Of a DNA stretch of 64,000 nt, positions 6,558 to 17,293 are shown piece by piece. Each line of letters starts with the position of its first letter. Within the stretch, counting starts at the first letter, position 1. The DNA comes from Luteibacter aegosomatis. GTDB taxonomy: Bacteria; Pseudomonadota; Gammaproteobacteria; Xanthomonadales; Rhodanobacteraceae. Under the pieces are notes generated by a model. The model was not told the DNA's origin, did no database searches, and saw only the letters and a list, made by a program, of their open reading frames with translations. The DNA is taken from NCBI RefSeq assembly GCF_023078455.1, contig NZ_CP095740.1:1476001-1540000 (forward strand), in the 5' to 3' direction. Position numbers and translations under genes: made by a program.

Positions 6558-6816
6558 ATTAATTCTCCTTGCTTTTGATCTTGATCTTTTACTTTTATGC
6601 ATGCTTTTAAATGACGCTTTTTGCCTTGGCTCTTACCTTCTTGAGCAAGCGAAGCTTGGGAAAGACCTATGGTAAAGCCTCCAATAAATCAGCTAAATCA
6701 ATATGGGTATTTGTACTAGGTCCTTCCTAAGCTGGCGCTTACTCAGGAGGGGAAGAGCAAGAGCATAAGTGAGTCAAAATATACCAAGTATTTATTAGTA
6801 GCAAATGACTCAAAAG

Positions 6817-6858
6817 TGTCCCAGTTTCTCCTAGAAATACTTAGGAGGTTTTGGGACA
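6817..6858. terminator. two-tier inverted repeat after the ATPase gene
   Basis: TGTCCCA (6817-6823) pairs with TGGGACA (6852-6858), and inside it CTCCTA (6828-6833) pairs with TAGGAG (6842-6847). The structure begins two bases past the stop of the minus-strand ATPase gene, where a terminator would be expected. No long T-run follows on the minus strand, so it may instead stabilise the transcript end or bind a protein. The rest of the 6558-6859 gap shows no gene. Confidence 0.45.
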
Positions 6859-6859
6859 G

Positions 6860-8326
6860 TTACATCAGTCGACAAACCTTGGACTTACTTACGCCTAGTT
6901 GTTGAGCAATATCCCTGATGCTCATTCCCTGAGCTTTGAGCGTCTTAGCTTGCAAAGCAAGGTTTTCACGCTCCATATGTCTCTTATCCTGAGCCTCAGT
7001 TGGTAGCCTCTTAGGAGGATCAATCATGAGGCAGGTATTGATCAGGCATGACCCATCGAAGTCTAAGGCTAGCTTTCTGGCCTGCGTATAGCTGGTAACA
7101 ATGTGCCAAGTATCTTCATCAGATTCCTCGATACGAGCACTAGTTCTATGAGCAAACTGGATGAGTTGATCATCCTCTCTAGCCCATCTCATAGCTTCTC
7201 TACCTTCCTGTAGAGGAATGCCCATCTTCTGCATGATCCTTACAGCAGGACCATACTCATCAGGGGAAGGGTTACCATGGAGGATGTGAATAGAAACTCT
7301 CTTATCCTTCCACTCATTCAATCCTCTTGTGTCAAACGGTGTGCGTTCCACATGCTTAGGTAGGTCAGGCTTACACCATTCATGGCTAGCGAAGATTGCG
7401 GGGTTGCCATTGATATACCTAATGGCTCTCTCGATAGCATGATTACCGAAGCATTCTGAGTTCCATTCAGTAGCTACAGAGCCATCAGGCATTGTCATCA
7501 GCATACGCTTAGAGACGAATGCTCCCTCTTGATCTCTCACTAGAGGCAGGATGTGGGGAAGACCCTTACGTAGCATCTTCTTCTTGATGACATTGAGCTT
7601 GAAACCTTTACGTAAAGCATGCTTGGCAACCAAGCTTCTATCAACATTCGCACCCATGATGGTCACTGATGCAGCATGTTCGAAGCATCGGGTGAAGTCT
7701 GTAAACCCTTCCACCCTTACCAATACAGTCTCCTTACCCTTATCGTTCCTGTTTGGTGTAGCTGTCACAGTCTTGGTCGGACTGAGCATGGCATCAAGAA
7801 CTAGAAGGAGAGTCTTGTTTCTGGTTCTGTTGTTCTTTGCATCTTCAATGCCCTGAGCATGAATCTCCCATGCTTCCTCTAGCATTGCCTGATTGAGGAT
7901 GAGACCTCCATCGTCATCACAGTCACCGACGTATGGAGCAATCACTCTCTCATACTCCTTCGATGCCATTCCTACGCATGTTATCTCCTCCGGTTTAGGA
8001 GACTCATCAATGAATAGTTCCCAGTCTTCTAGCAGCTCTGGTTTGACTGAGGCAAGGCATTTATGGGTGATGATGAGTAAGGGTGTCTTCCTCTCATTAA
8101 GGGCTAAGTTAGCTTGGTGGATGACTGAACCTACATCTTTGGTCTGACCAGTGAAGATGGGGGTGTAAGGCTTCTCAGCCTGATCTAACCTTTGCATGAC
8201 CTCAGAGGCTAGCTGCCTAGTTGGTGATGCGTAGACATATCGCTTAGCAGGGTCGATGCCTTCGATGAATGTCTGTGTCTTACCTACACCGGGATTGCCG
8301 GATAATACGTCTACGATAGTAGCCAT
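6860..8326 (-). CDS. SF2 helicase-like ATPase with C-terminal HTH, putative replication protein
   Basis: Protein of 488 residues. Walker A is at the very N-terminus (SGNPGVGKTQTF, about residues 9-20), followed by YASPTRQLASEV (motif Ia-like) and a Walker B/DExD-like LFIDES near residue 127. The middle has a long region with VTATPNR and VTIMGANVD. The C-terminus ends in a resolvase/Trp-repressor-like helix-turn-helix, GMSIRDIAQQLGVSKSKVCRL. An NTPase core joined to a DNA-binding tail fits an initiator-helicase of a small mobile element, as in plasmid or satellite Rep proteins, but a primase domain is not evident. AAGGAG is 9 bases before the ATG. It is third in the leftward operon (winged helix, unknown protein, ATPase). 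Confidence 0.7.
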   Translation of the reverse strand: MATIVDVLSGNPGVGKTQTFIEGIDPAKRYVYASPTRQLASEVMQRLDQAEKPYTPIFTGQTKDVGSVIHQANLALNERKTPLLIITHKCLASVKPELLEDWELFIDESPKPEEITCVGMASKEYERVIAPYVGDCDDDGGLILNQAMLEEAWEIHAQGIEDAKNNRTRNKTLLLVLDAMLSPTKTVTATPNRNDKGKETVLVRVEGFTDFTRCFEHAASVTIMGANVDRSLVAKHALRKGFKLNVIKKKMLRKGLPHILPLVRDQEGAFVSKRMLMTMPDGSVATEWNSECFGNHAIERAIRYINGNPAIFASHEWCKPDLPKHVERTPFDTRGLNEWKDKRVSIHILHGNPSPDEYGPAVRIMQKMGIPLQEGREAMRWAREDDQLIQFAHRTSARIEESDEDTWHIVTSYTQARKLALDFDGSCLINTCLMIDPPKRLPTEAQDKRHMERENLALQAKTLKAQGMSIRDIAQQLGVSKSKVCRLM

Positions 8327-8401
8327 ATAGTGTTGCTCCTTATTGTTGGCTAGACTATTGCCAGCGTGATGTTTGCTCCTCAGTTGAGCAGTGAAGGGTT
8401 G

Positions 8402-8809
8402 TTACTCGGTGATTCGATATTTGCGTGCAATATCCTGACGGATGGCCGCCATGAGTTCGGCTGCACCTTTGTCTGTGTTCTTAGCTTTGCCTACTGATTT
8501 AATCCCTAATAGGTTTCCCTGGCTGTCATAAACCATGTTGCTTTCCTTAGGCTGAGCCTTGTCCTGTAACTCTTGAGCAAACTGAGCATCGAGGCTTGCT
8601 CTGATAAGTGGATCATTTTTGTAAAGCTCCAACACTGAGTCAGCACCAGCCTCACCCCACATGGCTAGTCGGTCCTTGTCATTACCAATGCTACGCTTGC
8701 GAGCAGGTTCTGCTGGTTTCTCAATCTGCTCTAAGGGAAGTCCGTCGGTGTTAGGTGATGATGCTGATGCAAAGATGCCAACAGATGGGGTAAATAGATC
8801 ATTGGTCAT
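8402..8809 (-). CDS. uncharacterised island protein
   Basis: Protein of 135 residues without a recognised domain. The N-terminal 40 residues are Ser/Pro/Glu rich and look disordered. The middle (DRLAMWGEAGADSVLELYKNDPLI) is predicted helical, and the C-terminal end (AAELMAAIRQDIARKYRITE) is another amphipathic helix. No signal peptide or membrane segment is seen. GGAG precedes the ATG by 7 bases. It lies 11 bases after the winged-helix gene and 75 bases before the ATPase gene, so the three are probably co-transcribed. A role in replication control or as an accessory to the ATPase is possible from position alone. Confidence 0.6.
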   Translation of the reverse strand: MTNDLFTPSVGIFASASSPNTDGLPLEQIEKPAEPARKRSIGNDKDRLAMWGEAGADSVLELYKNDPLIRASLDAQFAQELQDKAQPKESNMVYDSQGNLLGIKSVGKAKNTDKGAAELMAAIRQDIARKYRITE

Positions 8810-8820
8810 TTGATGGCTCC

Positions 8821-9093
8821 TTATACTGGCTCAATTATTCGGTATTGATTCTTGGTGAATGGGGTACTTCTATCTCTCCGTACCTCAATGAGGCCGGAGT
8901 TCTGCATCCGCTTTAGGATATTTACAATTCCCGGATTACTAAGTCCTGTAACCCCGGCTAGATCATTGAAGCTGAGGCTTGCCCAGCCTGTTTCATCTAG
9001 TTGCTTCTGAATGGCCAGATAGACAATCTTACTTGCTACTGTCCGTAGCCCTTGGTATTGCAGGGCTACAATGTCATCCACTGTAATGGACAT
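8821..9093 (-). CDS. winged-helix DNA-binding regulator
   Basis: Protein of 90 residues that is essentially one winged-helix domain. Helices in residues 8-34 are followed by SFNDLAGVTGLSNPGIVNILKRMQNSGLIEVRR, a clear helix-turn-helix plus wing pattern (MarR/replication-initiator-like, with the typical xxxLxxxGLI then basic wing). No ligand domain is present. It is the first gene of the leftward island operon and has AAGGAG 7 bases before the ATG. It is a good candidate for the island's master regulator or repressor controlling the ATPase operon; the inverted repeats in the upstream gap (9166-9195, 9214-9233) are possible binding sites. Confidence 0.78.
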   Translation of the reverse strand: MSITVDDIVALQYQGLRTVASKIVYLAIQKQLDETGWASLSFNDLAGVTGLSNPGIVNILKRMQNSGLIEVRRDRSTPFTKNQYRIIEPV

Positions 9094-9433
9094 TGTTATC
9101 TCCTTTATTGGTTATGTTGGTCCTCTATTTGTATAGGTCGGAATTCTCCGGGGCACTACAACATCTGTAGGCAGCTAAGAAAGATAGTTCCTACAAATAT
9201 ATAGACGGAAAAAAATGGCAAAAAAATACCATTGCAGGAGGGTACCGATTTAATCAATATTCATCTTTCGTGGCGTAAATGAGTGGGTAGGTAAGAGAAC
9301 ATTCCTGCCAACTCATATCTACTTAAATGGAAATCAACGAAAGCTAGAAATAGTTAGCCACTTCCTTTCATTTATATTTATATAAGAAGTTAAAGCTTGG
9401 AAAAATGTCGAATAAACTTCAAAACACTTTGCA
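9094..9433. other. non-coding AT-rich gap with inverted repeats (regulatory region)
   Basis: No gene is seen in these 340 bases between the integrase stop and the winged-helix start. They include TGTAGG (9166-9171) with CCTACA (9190-9195), AATGG (9214-9218) with CCATT (9229-9233) around a poly-A stretch, and several A- and T-tracts typical of curved promoter DNA. This is the expected site of the promoter and operators for the leftward operon. I could not assign a -35/-10 pair with normal spacing. Confidence 0.55.
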
Positions 9434-10408
9434 TCAGTCAATTAGGTGCAATACGTCTTTGGCATTCAAATGCGTATATCTAGCCACCGATCTAGGGTCA
9501 CGGTGACCACTGACAACCATAATCTGGGCATTGTTTAAGCCCTTCTTAGCCACATTGGTTATGCGTGTATGGCGTAGCTGATGGATGCGTACGGTGTCGG
9601 GTAGACCTAGCTTTTCCCTTGCCCTCTTAACCGCATTGGAGGCACTGTGAGGGCGAACCTCGAACAATTTATCTGAGGGTTTCCCCAGACCTCGGCATCG
9701 TGTTACAGCAAGCTCTAGAAGCTCTACAGCCCTCTTGGTGAGAGGAACATTCCTTGTGCCGGTCTTGCCGTCAATCACGTCCACGATCCTTTCCTCCAAA
9801 TGGAGACAGGACCGGGTTAGTTTGATAATTTCGGATCTACGCATAGCCGTTTCATAGGCTAGTTCCACAATGATTGCCATTGTGGGTTTGAGTGCTCCAA
9901 GCAACCTATCAAGCTCCTCTCTACTCACCACCTTATCGCTTGGCTTAGAGGCAGGAGGCATAAGGATGCTAGAAACAGGGTTAGCTACATCCAGTAGCAG
10001 TTCCCTCTGTGCATACCGATAAAACCGAGACAGGAACGCTAGCTGCCCCCTACAGGTTTCAGGTCTCACTTCCTTCAACCTTCTCAGCTTGAAGTCATTG
10101 ACCATCCTCGGAGTGAGTAGACCAATGCTTAGGGGGAAGACCTTGCCTAGCTGGTCAGCAATCATCCTGCACTTGTCATAGCCCTGATGGCCCCTTAGAC
10201 GGGCCTCAGCATAGGCGTAGCCCAAGTCTTTCACAGTGGGTAGGGCATGGCCCTGTGAAGCTTCCTCTGCCTTCCTGAGGGCTTCCTGACCATCTACCCA
10301 TGCCTGAGCTGCGGCCTGAGTGGGGAAGGTCTTGGAGATGGGTTTCTGCCCCTTGGTCCGTACTTGTACATTCCAGTTACCACTGGATAGCTGTCGAATA
10401 TTGGCCAT
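9434..10408 (-). CDS. tyrosine-type integrase of the island
   Basis: Site-specific recombinase of 324 residues. The N-terminal arm-binding part (residues 1-60) is of the short Arm/DUF type (SGNWNVQVRTKGQKPISKTF), and a SAM-like core-binding domain follows at about 60-150. Catalytic residues are visible: Arg in YETAMRRSEIIKLTR, the HQLRHTR box, His in VVSGHRDPRS, and the nucleophile Tyr in VARYTHL, 14 residues from the C-terminus. AGGAG lies about 9 bases before the ATG at 10408. It is next to attR and reads away from it, and the 49-bp tRNA repeat is the likely core site. No excisionase is obvious; the winged-helix gene could fill that role. Confidence 0.95.
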   Translation of the reverse strand: MANIRQLSSGNWNVQVRTKGQKPISKTFPTQAAAQAWVDGQEALRKAEEASQGHALPTVKDLGYAYAEARLRGHQGYDKCRMIADQLGKVFPLSIGLLTPRMVNDFKLRRLKEVRPETCRGQLAFLSRFYRYAQRELLLDVANPVSSILMPPASKPSDKVVSREELDRLLGALKPTMAIIVELAYETAMRRSEIIKLTRSCLHLEERIVDVIDGKTGTRNVPLTKRAVELLELAVTRCRGLGKPSDKLFEVRPHSASNAVKRAREKLGLPDTVRIHQLRHTRITNVAKKGLNNAQIMVVSGHRDPRSVARYTHLNAKDVLHLID

Positions 10409-10487
10409 GTTGTGAACTCCTACTGGTGAAAGGGAGTTCTCGACAACCTCTTGTATGCCTTAGTAAACTTGGCCGAGCCCAAGAGTT

Positions 10488-10536
10488 TTCACACGGCAGG
10501 TGTCACAAGTTCGATCCTTGTACCGCCCACCATCGA
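10488..10536 (+). repeat. attR, 49-bp direct repeat copy (tRNA-Val 3' half)
   Basis: Identical to 3706-3754. It represents the original host 3' half of tRNA-Val from the anticodon loop to CCA plus TCGA. The 5' half is absent, so this copy cannot make a tRNA by itself. Confidence 0.95.
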
Positions 10537-10544
10537 TTCCAAGA

Positions 10545-10569
10545 AACCCGGCTCAATGCCGGGTTTTTT
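10545..10569 (+). terminator. original tRNA-Val terminator, displaced by the island
   Basis: AACCCGGC-TCAAT-GCCGGGTT followed by TTTT, a strong intrinsic terminator 9 bases after attR. Before integration it would have been directly behind the tRNA-Val gene; it is now 6.8 kb from the tRNA promoter. Confidence 0.9.
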
Positions 10570-10644
10570 CTTGTCTGTCCCCAGTAAAGCTTCCAGCAAG
10601 CCGCGGTGCTTAGAATGGCCCGGTGACGACGCCCGGATACCGCC

Positions 10645-10977
10645 ATGCACGAAGTACTCGCCGACATCCACCTCATCATCCTCACCCCCTGGAAGCTCGT
10701 CGGCCTCCTCGGCACCTTGCTCTTCACGGCGCGCTGGTTCGTGCAGTTCTACGCCACGAAGAAGAACAAGAAGGTCACGGTGCCGATGTCGTTCTGGTAC
10801 CTCTCCGTGAGCGGCAGCGTGCTGACCCTGGCCTATTTCATCTGGGGCAAGAACGACTCGGTGGGCATCATCCAGACGGCGTTTCCGATGCTGGTGTCGT
10901 TCTACAACGTGTTCGCGCACCTGCGGCACAAGGACACCAAGGAAACCGTCAAGCCGGGCGGCCCCGAGGACAATTGA
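10645..10977 (+). CDS. LAB_N-domain (lipid-A-disaccharide synthase N-terminal-like) membrane protein
   Basis: Small membrane protein of 110 residues with three hydrophobic segments (about 14-32, 47-66 and 72-90). It carries the LAB_N signature: WKLVGLLGTLLFTARWFVQF near the N-terminus and PMSFWYLSVSGSVLTLAYFI in the middle. The domain occurs as a stand-alone protein or at the N-terminus of LpxB-like proteins and is usually found near lipid A or glycolipid genes; its exact function is not settled. Here it stands alone downstream of the tRNA terminator, followed by a large palindrome (10979-11052) likely to end its transcript. Confidence 0.85.
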   Translation: MHEVLADIHLIILTPWKLVGLLGTLLFTARWFVQFYATKKNKKVTVPMSFWYLSVSGSVLTLAYFIWGKNDSVGIIQTAFPMLVSFYNVFAHLRHKDTKETVKPGGPEDN

Positions 10978-10978
10978 A

Positions 10979-11052
10979 TCGCGGACAGGGTCCGCTCCCA
11001 CCCTCTGGTAGCCGGCTCGCTACCGAAGGGTGGGAGCGGACCCTGTCCGCGA
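10979..11052. repeat. large intergenic palindrome, family R copy 1
   Basis: Two perfect complementary 26-base arms (10979-11004 and 11027-11052; core GGACAGGGTCCGCTCCCACC) enclose a smaller stem GGTAGC/GCTACC. It lies between convergent genes (LAB_N and metH) and may serve as a bidirectional terminator. Related copies are at 27746-27819, 29642-29790 and 35475-35548. Confidence 0.9.
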
Positions 11053-11067
11053 TGACGACGAAGCGAA

Positions 11068-13763
<2,696 letters not shown>

Positions 13764-13767
<4 letters not shown>

Positions 13768-14840
13768 GCGGCGTTCGCGCTGGCCTGGCGGATGCGGGGC
13801 GGGTAGGGGGAAACGGCCTCGGCGATCGCGGCGATATGCGCGGGCGTGGTGCCGCAACAGCCGCCGACGATGTTGATGAGGCCGTTCGCCGCGAAGTCGC
13901 GGATGGTGGCGGCCATGCTCTCGGGCGTTTCGTCGTATTCGCCGAAGGCGTTCGGCAGGCCCGCGTTCGGGTGCGTGCTGACCGCCGCGTTGGCGATGCG
14001 GGCGAGCATCTGCACGTGCGGGCGCAGGTCTTCGGCGCCGAGCGCGCAGTTGAGGCCTACCGACAGCGGCTGGATATGCTCCACCGAATAGAAGAAGGCT
14101 TCGGCGGTCTGGCCCGAGAGCGTGCGACCGGAACGGTCGGTGATGGTGCCGGAGATCATCACCGGCACGCGCGCGCCCAGTTCGTTGAACAGTTCCGAGA
14201 GCGCGAACAGCGCGGCCTTGGCGTTGAGGGTGTCGAAGATGGTTTCCACCATGATCGTGTCGGCGCCGCCTTCGATGAGCGCGCGGGCCGATTCGATGTA
14301 GTTGGCCTTCAGCTCCTCGAAGTCGATATTGCGGAAGCCGGGGTCGTTCACGTCGGGCGAAATCGACGCCGTGCGGCTGGTGGGGCCGAGCACGCCGATG
14401 ACGAAACGCGGCTTGTCCGGCGTCAACCGGGTCATCTCGTCGCAGGCCTCGCGGGCCAGCCGGGCGCCTTCGCGGTTGAGCTCGGGCACGAGGTGCTCGA
14501 GGTGGTAATCGGCCTGGCTCACGCGCGTGGCGTTGAAGGTGTTGGTCTCGATGAAATCGGCACCCGCTTCGAGATAGGCACGGTGCACGCCCTTGATGAT
14601 CTGCGGCTGGGTGAGCAGCAGCAGGTCGTTGTTGCCCTTGAGGTCGCATTCGCCCGGGTGGTCGTGCTCGTGCAGGCTGTCGTGGCCGCCGGAAAAGCGT
14701 TCGCCGCGGTAGCCCGATTCGTCCAGCTTATGGCCTTGCAGCATGGTGCCCATGCCGCCGTCGAGGATCATGATCCGCTCGGCGAGGCCTTTCTCGATGA
14801 GGGCGACGCGGTCGGGATGGAGCCAGGGAAGGGTGCTCAT
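13764..14840 (-). CDS. methionine synthase, homocysteine S-methyltransferase module
   Basis: Stand-alone homocysteine-binding domain of MetH, 358 residues. The N-terminus shows [11 protein letters not shown], and the zinc-binding cysteines lie in [16 protein letters not shown] (about residue 240) and [14 protein letters not shown] (about residues 307-308). The family transfers a methyl group to homocysteine; with the partner encoded by 11068-13767 it supplies the full cobalamin-dependent reaction. The gene starts 13 bases after the ArsR-methyltransferase gene and its stop overlaps the next start, so the three genes form one operon. The split is clean, with proper starts and stops on both sides, and does not look like a frameshift. 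Confidence 0.94.
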
Positions 14841-14853
14841 GACGGCCTCCGGA

Positions 14854-15780
14854 TCAGGGCTTGCGGGCGAGCAGGCTGATGACTTCGAAATGCGGCGCGC
14901 GGCGCTCGCGGCTCAGCCGCTCGCAACTGACCACGTCCAGGCCCGCGTCGCGCGCCAGGGCGGAGAGTCCGTCGCAGTCGAAACCGAGGTTGCGATGGTC
15001 GAAGGGCTCGACCACCGCGCGGTGGTCGTGCTCGCCCAGGGTGGCGGCCAGCACGCGGCCGCCGGGTTTGAGCACCGACGCCACCTGGCGGAACACCTCG
15101 TCGGGATGCTCCGAATAGGTGAGGGCGTGCATCAACAGGACGAGATCGAAGCGGCGGTCGCCGAGGTCCAGCGCATGCATGTCGCCCTGGCGCACTTCCA
15201 CGTTGGAAAAAGCGGCAAGCCGTTGGCGGGCCGCGTCGGCCACGCGCTCGGAGCTGTCGATGCAGACGATGGAATGGGCGTGCGGGGCCAGCAGTTCGGC
15301 GGTGACGCCGTCGCCGGAGGCGATGTCGAGCACGTCGCCGGTTTCCAGCAGTTGGAGCAGCGAGCGGGCCAGGGTTTCCCAGGTGCGGCCCGGCGAATAA
15401 TGGCGCTCCATGTCGCCGGCCACGGTGTCGGCCCAACCCTCGCTGCGGGCGCGCTGGGCGAGCACCGCGGGCAGGCGTTCGGCGTCCTCGCGGAGCAGGG
15501 CGTCGCTGAGCGTATCGCGCAGCGACGCCACCAGCGCGGCCAGGGTGGGGTCGGCTTCGGCGTTGGCTCGGTAATAGGCCGATACCCCCGCGCGACGATC
15601 GCGCACCAGCTCGGCTTCCTTGAGCTTGGCGAGGTGGGTCGAGACGCGCGGCTGGGCGAGGTGGAGCACGGCGGCCAGTTCGGCCACGGTGAGTTCCTCG
15701 CGGTCGAGCAGGGCGAGCAGGCGGACACGGGTTGGATCCGCCAGGAGCCGCAGCACCGTGGAGGCGGTCGAGAGATCCAT
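14854..15780 (-). CDS. ArsR-type regulator fused to SAM-dependent methyltransferase (SahR-like)
   Basis: Protein of 308 residues. Residues 1-90 are an ArsR winged helix ([16 protein letters not shown], then [19 protein letters not shown]). Residues 135-308 are a class I methyltransferase fold with [16 protein letters not shown], the acidic strand end CIDSSER and [15 protein letters not shown]. The start MDLSTAST at 15780 is preferred; an earlier in-frame start would add 30 residues without ArsR similarity and cover the likely operator. It is first in the metH operon. ArsR-methyltransferase fusions of the SahR type are reported to sense S-adenosylhomocysteine and control SAM-cycle genes, so autoregulation of metH is a reasonable inference. 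The methyltransferase part may be a sensor rather than an enzyme. Confidence 0.88.
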   Translation of the reverse strand: MDLSTASTVLRLLADPTRVRLLALLDREELTVAELAAVLHLAQPRVSTHLAKLKEAELVRDRRAGVSAYYRANAEADPTLAALVASLRDTLSDALLREDAERLPAVLAQRARSEGWADTVAGDMERHYSPGRTWETLARSLLQLLETGDVLDIASGDGVTAELLAPHAHSIVCIDSSERVADAARQRLAAFSNVEVRQGDMHALDLGDRRFDLVLLMHALTYSEHPDEVFRQVASVLKPGGRVLAATLGEHDHRAVVEPFDHRNLGFDCDGLSALARDAGLDVVSCERLSRERRAPHFEVISLLARKP

Positions 15781-15792
15781 CCAACATCCTTT

Positions 15793-15802
15793 TATCGCGA
15801 TA
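15793..15802. promoter_or_regulatory. candidate ArsR/SahR operator palindrome
   Basis: TATCGCGATA is a perfect 10-bp palindrome 13 bases upstream of the regulator start codon, followed on the plus strand by CAGAGATA. Its position fits repression of the metH operon by the gene's own product. This is inference from placement and symmetry. Confidence 0.4.
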
Positions 15803-15951
15803 CAGAGATACCAAGGATGCGGCCGATGGCGCCCAAGGTCAAGGCCGCATGTTGCGGTGCAGGGCGGCAAAGGATCGAACGACCGTTAGAATGGTCGGAT
15901 TGTCTTCTCCACAGAACCTGCCGGCCGAAGGGCCTGCGTGAGGTAATACCC

Positions 15952-17112
15952 ATGGATTTTCGTTTTACCGACGACCAGCTGTCGATCCAGTCCATCGCCC
16001 GTGAGTTCGCCCAGAAGCGCATCGCGCCGGTGGCCGCCGAACTCGACGCCAAGGGCGAGTTTCCGCTGGATAACATTCGCGAGATGGGCCAGCTGGGCCT
16101 GATGGGCATCGAAGTGCCGGAAGAGTACGGTGGCGCGGGCATGGACCCGGTCGCCTACGTGCTGGCCATGGTCGAGATCGCCGCGGCCGACGCCGCCACC
16201 TCGACCATCATGTCGGTGAACAATTCGCTCTTCTGCAACGGCATCCTGAAGAACGGCACCGAGGAGCAGAAGCAGAAGTACGTGCGCGCCATCGCCTCGG
16301 GCGAAGCCATCGGCGCCTATGCGCTCACCGAGCCGCAGTCGGGTTCCGACGCCTCCAACATGCACACCCGCGCGGTGAAGAACGCCGACGGCGACTGGGT
16401 CATCAACGGCAAGAAGAGCTGGATCACCTCCGGTCCCGTCGCGCGCTACATCGTGCTGTTCGCCGTGACCACGCCGGGCATCGGCGCCAAGGGCGTGTCG
16501 GCCTTCGTCATCGACACCCAGCGTCCCGGCTTCCTCGCCGGCAAGACCGAGCCCAAGCTCGGCATCCGCGCCTCGGCCACCTGCGAGATCGAATTCCACG
16601 ATTACGTGTGCCCGAAGGAAGACATGCTCGGCGCGGAGGGCAAGGGCTTCTCCATCGCCATGGGCGTGCTCGACGCCGGCCGCATCGGTATCGCGTCGCA
16701 GGCCGTCGGGATCGCGCGCGCGGCTTACGAGGCCACGTTGCAGTGGTCGCGCGACCGCAAGGCCTTCGGCTCGCCGATCGGCACCTTCCAGATGACCCAG
16801 TCGAAGATCGCCGACATGAAGTGCAAGCTGGATTCGGCCCTGCTGCTGACGCTGCGCGCCGCGTGGACGAAGCACCAGGTCGAGAAGACCGGCGGCCGCT
16901 TCGGCACCGAGGCGTCGATGGCGAAGCTGGTGGCCTCCGAGGCCGCGATGTGGATCACGCACCAGGCGGTGCAGATCCATGGCGGCATGGGGTACTCCAA
17001 GGAAATGCCGTTGGAGCGTTACTTCCGCGACGCGAAGATCACCGAGATCTACGAGGGCACGAGCGAGATCCAGCGCCTGGTGATCGCGCGTGCGGAGACG
17101 GGGTTGCGCTGA
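15952..17112 (+). CDS. acyl-CoA dehydrogenase
   Basis: FAD enzyme of 386 residues, the standard length for short/branched-chain acyl-CoA dehydrogenases. Signatures are GAYALTEPQSGSDASNM (about residues 123-139, FAD/substrate loop), WVINGKKSWITSG, QAVQIHGGMGYSKEMPLER and the C-terminal YEGTSEIQRLVIAR, whose Glu is at the catalytic position of the short-chain subfamily (IYEGT). It introduces the 2,3-double bond into acyl-CoA and passes electrons to ETF. It is a single gene, divergent from the metH operon, and followed by a 34-bp-arm palindrome. Exact chain length preference cannot be read; butyryl or short branched substrates are likely. Confidence 0.93.
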   Translation: MDFRFTDDQLSIQSIAREFAQKRIAPVAAELDAKGEFPLDNIREMGQLGLMGIEVPEEYGGAGMDPVAYVLAMVEIAAADAATSTIMSVNNSLFCNGILKNGTEEQKQKYVRAIASGEAIGAYALTEPQSGSDASNMHTRAVKNADGDWVINGKKSWITSGPVARYIVLFAVTTPGIGAKGVSAFVIDTQRPGFLAGKTEPKLGIRASATCEIEFHDYVCPKEDMLGAEGKGFSIAMGVLDAGRIGIASQAVGIARAAYEATLQWSRDRKAFGSPIGTFQMTQSKIADMKCKLDSALLLTLRAAWTKHQVEKTGGRFGTEASMAKLVASEAAMWITHQAVQIHGGMGYSKEMPLERYFRDAKITEIYEGTSEIQRLVIARAETGLR

Positions 17113-17156
17113 GGGGCGTGCTCTTTCCGTAGGGGCGTGGTCGCTCCCTCGGACGA

Positions 17157-17261
17157 AAGGCGCTGGGTTCCTGCCTGCGCAGGAACGACGTGAGGTTCTG
17201 TTGTAGATAACATTGAATCTTGCAGCTCGTCGTTCCTGCGCAGGCAGGAACCCAGCGCCTT
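17157..17261. repeat. large palindrome with 34-bp perfect arms (family S)
   Basis: Arms at 17157-17190 and 17228-17261 are exact reverse complements over 34 bases (each containing GGTTCCTGCCTGCGCAGG) and flank a 37-base centre. It lies between the convergent acyl-CoA dehydrogenase gene and the RND pump operon. A degenerate relative with TTCCTGCTTTCGCAGGAA is at 37968-37987. It looks like paired REP units in opposite orientation. Confidence 0.88.
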
Positions 17262-17293
17262 GAGGTCGGTTATCGCGAAACGATGGAGAGCAC

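Larger units (their letters stand above)
3706..10536. mobile_element. 6.8 kb integrative island in tRNA-Val(CAC), satellite-like
   Basis: The two 49-bp copies of the tRNA-Val 3' half are 6782 bp apart and enclose a tyrosine integrase at the right end. Everything between is visibly AT-richer than the flanks and uses different codons (many AGG, CTA, TTG, AAA). Left-half genes (two lipoproteins, a DUF4145 protein) run rightward. Right-half genes (small-terminase-like protein, SF2-like ATPase/HTH, a small unknown protein, winged helix, integrase) run leftward. No capsid, tail, relaxase or type IV secretion genes are present. The compact set of integrase, regulator and replication candidate resembles phage satellites or small integrative elements that depend on a helper. 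Its membership of any described satellite family is not established here. Confidence 0.92.

Noticed and set aside
6558..6602. ATG at 6602 as start of the small-terminase-like gene
   Set aside because: No RBS precedes it, while AAGGAG is placed correctly for the ATG at 6557.
10488..10536. Second tRNA-Val gene at the right end of the island
   Set aside because: Only the 3' half from the anticodon loop is present; it is the attR copy without D-arm or acceptor 5' strand.
15781..15951. Cobalamin, SAM or SAH riboswitch in front of the metH operon
   Set aside because: The leader is short and I see no conserved riboswitch core; a protein operator palindrome is the better explanation.
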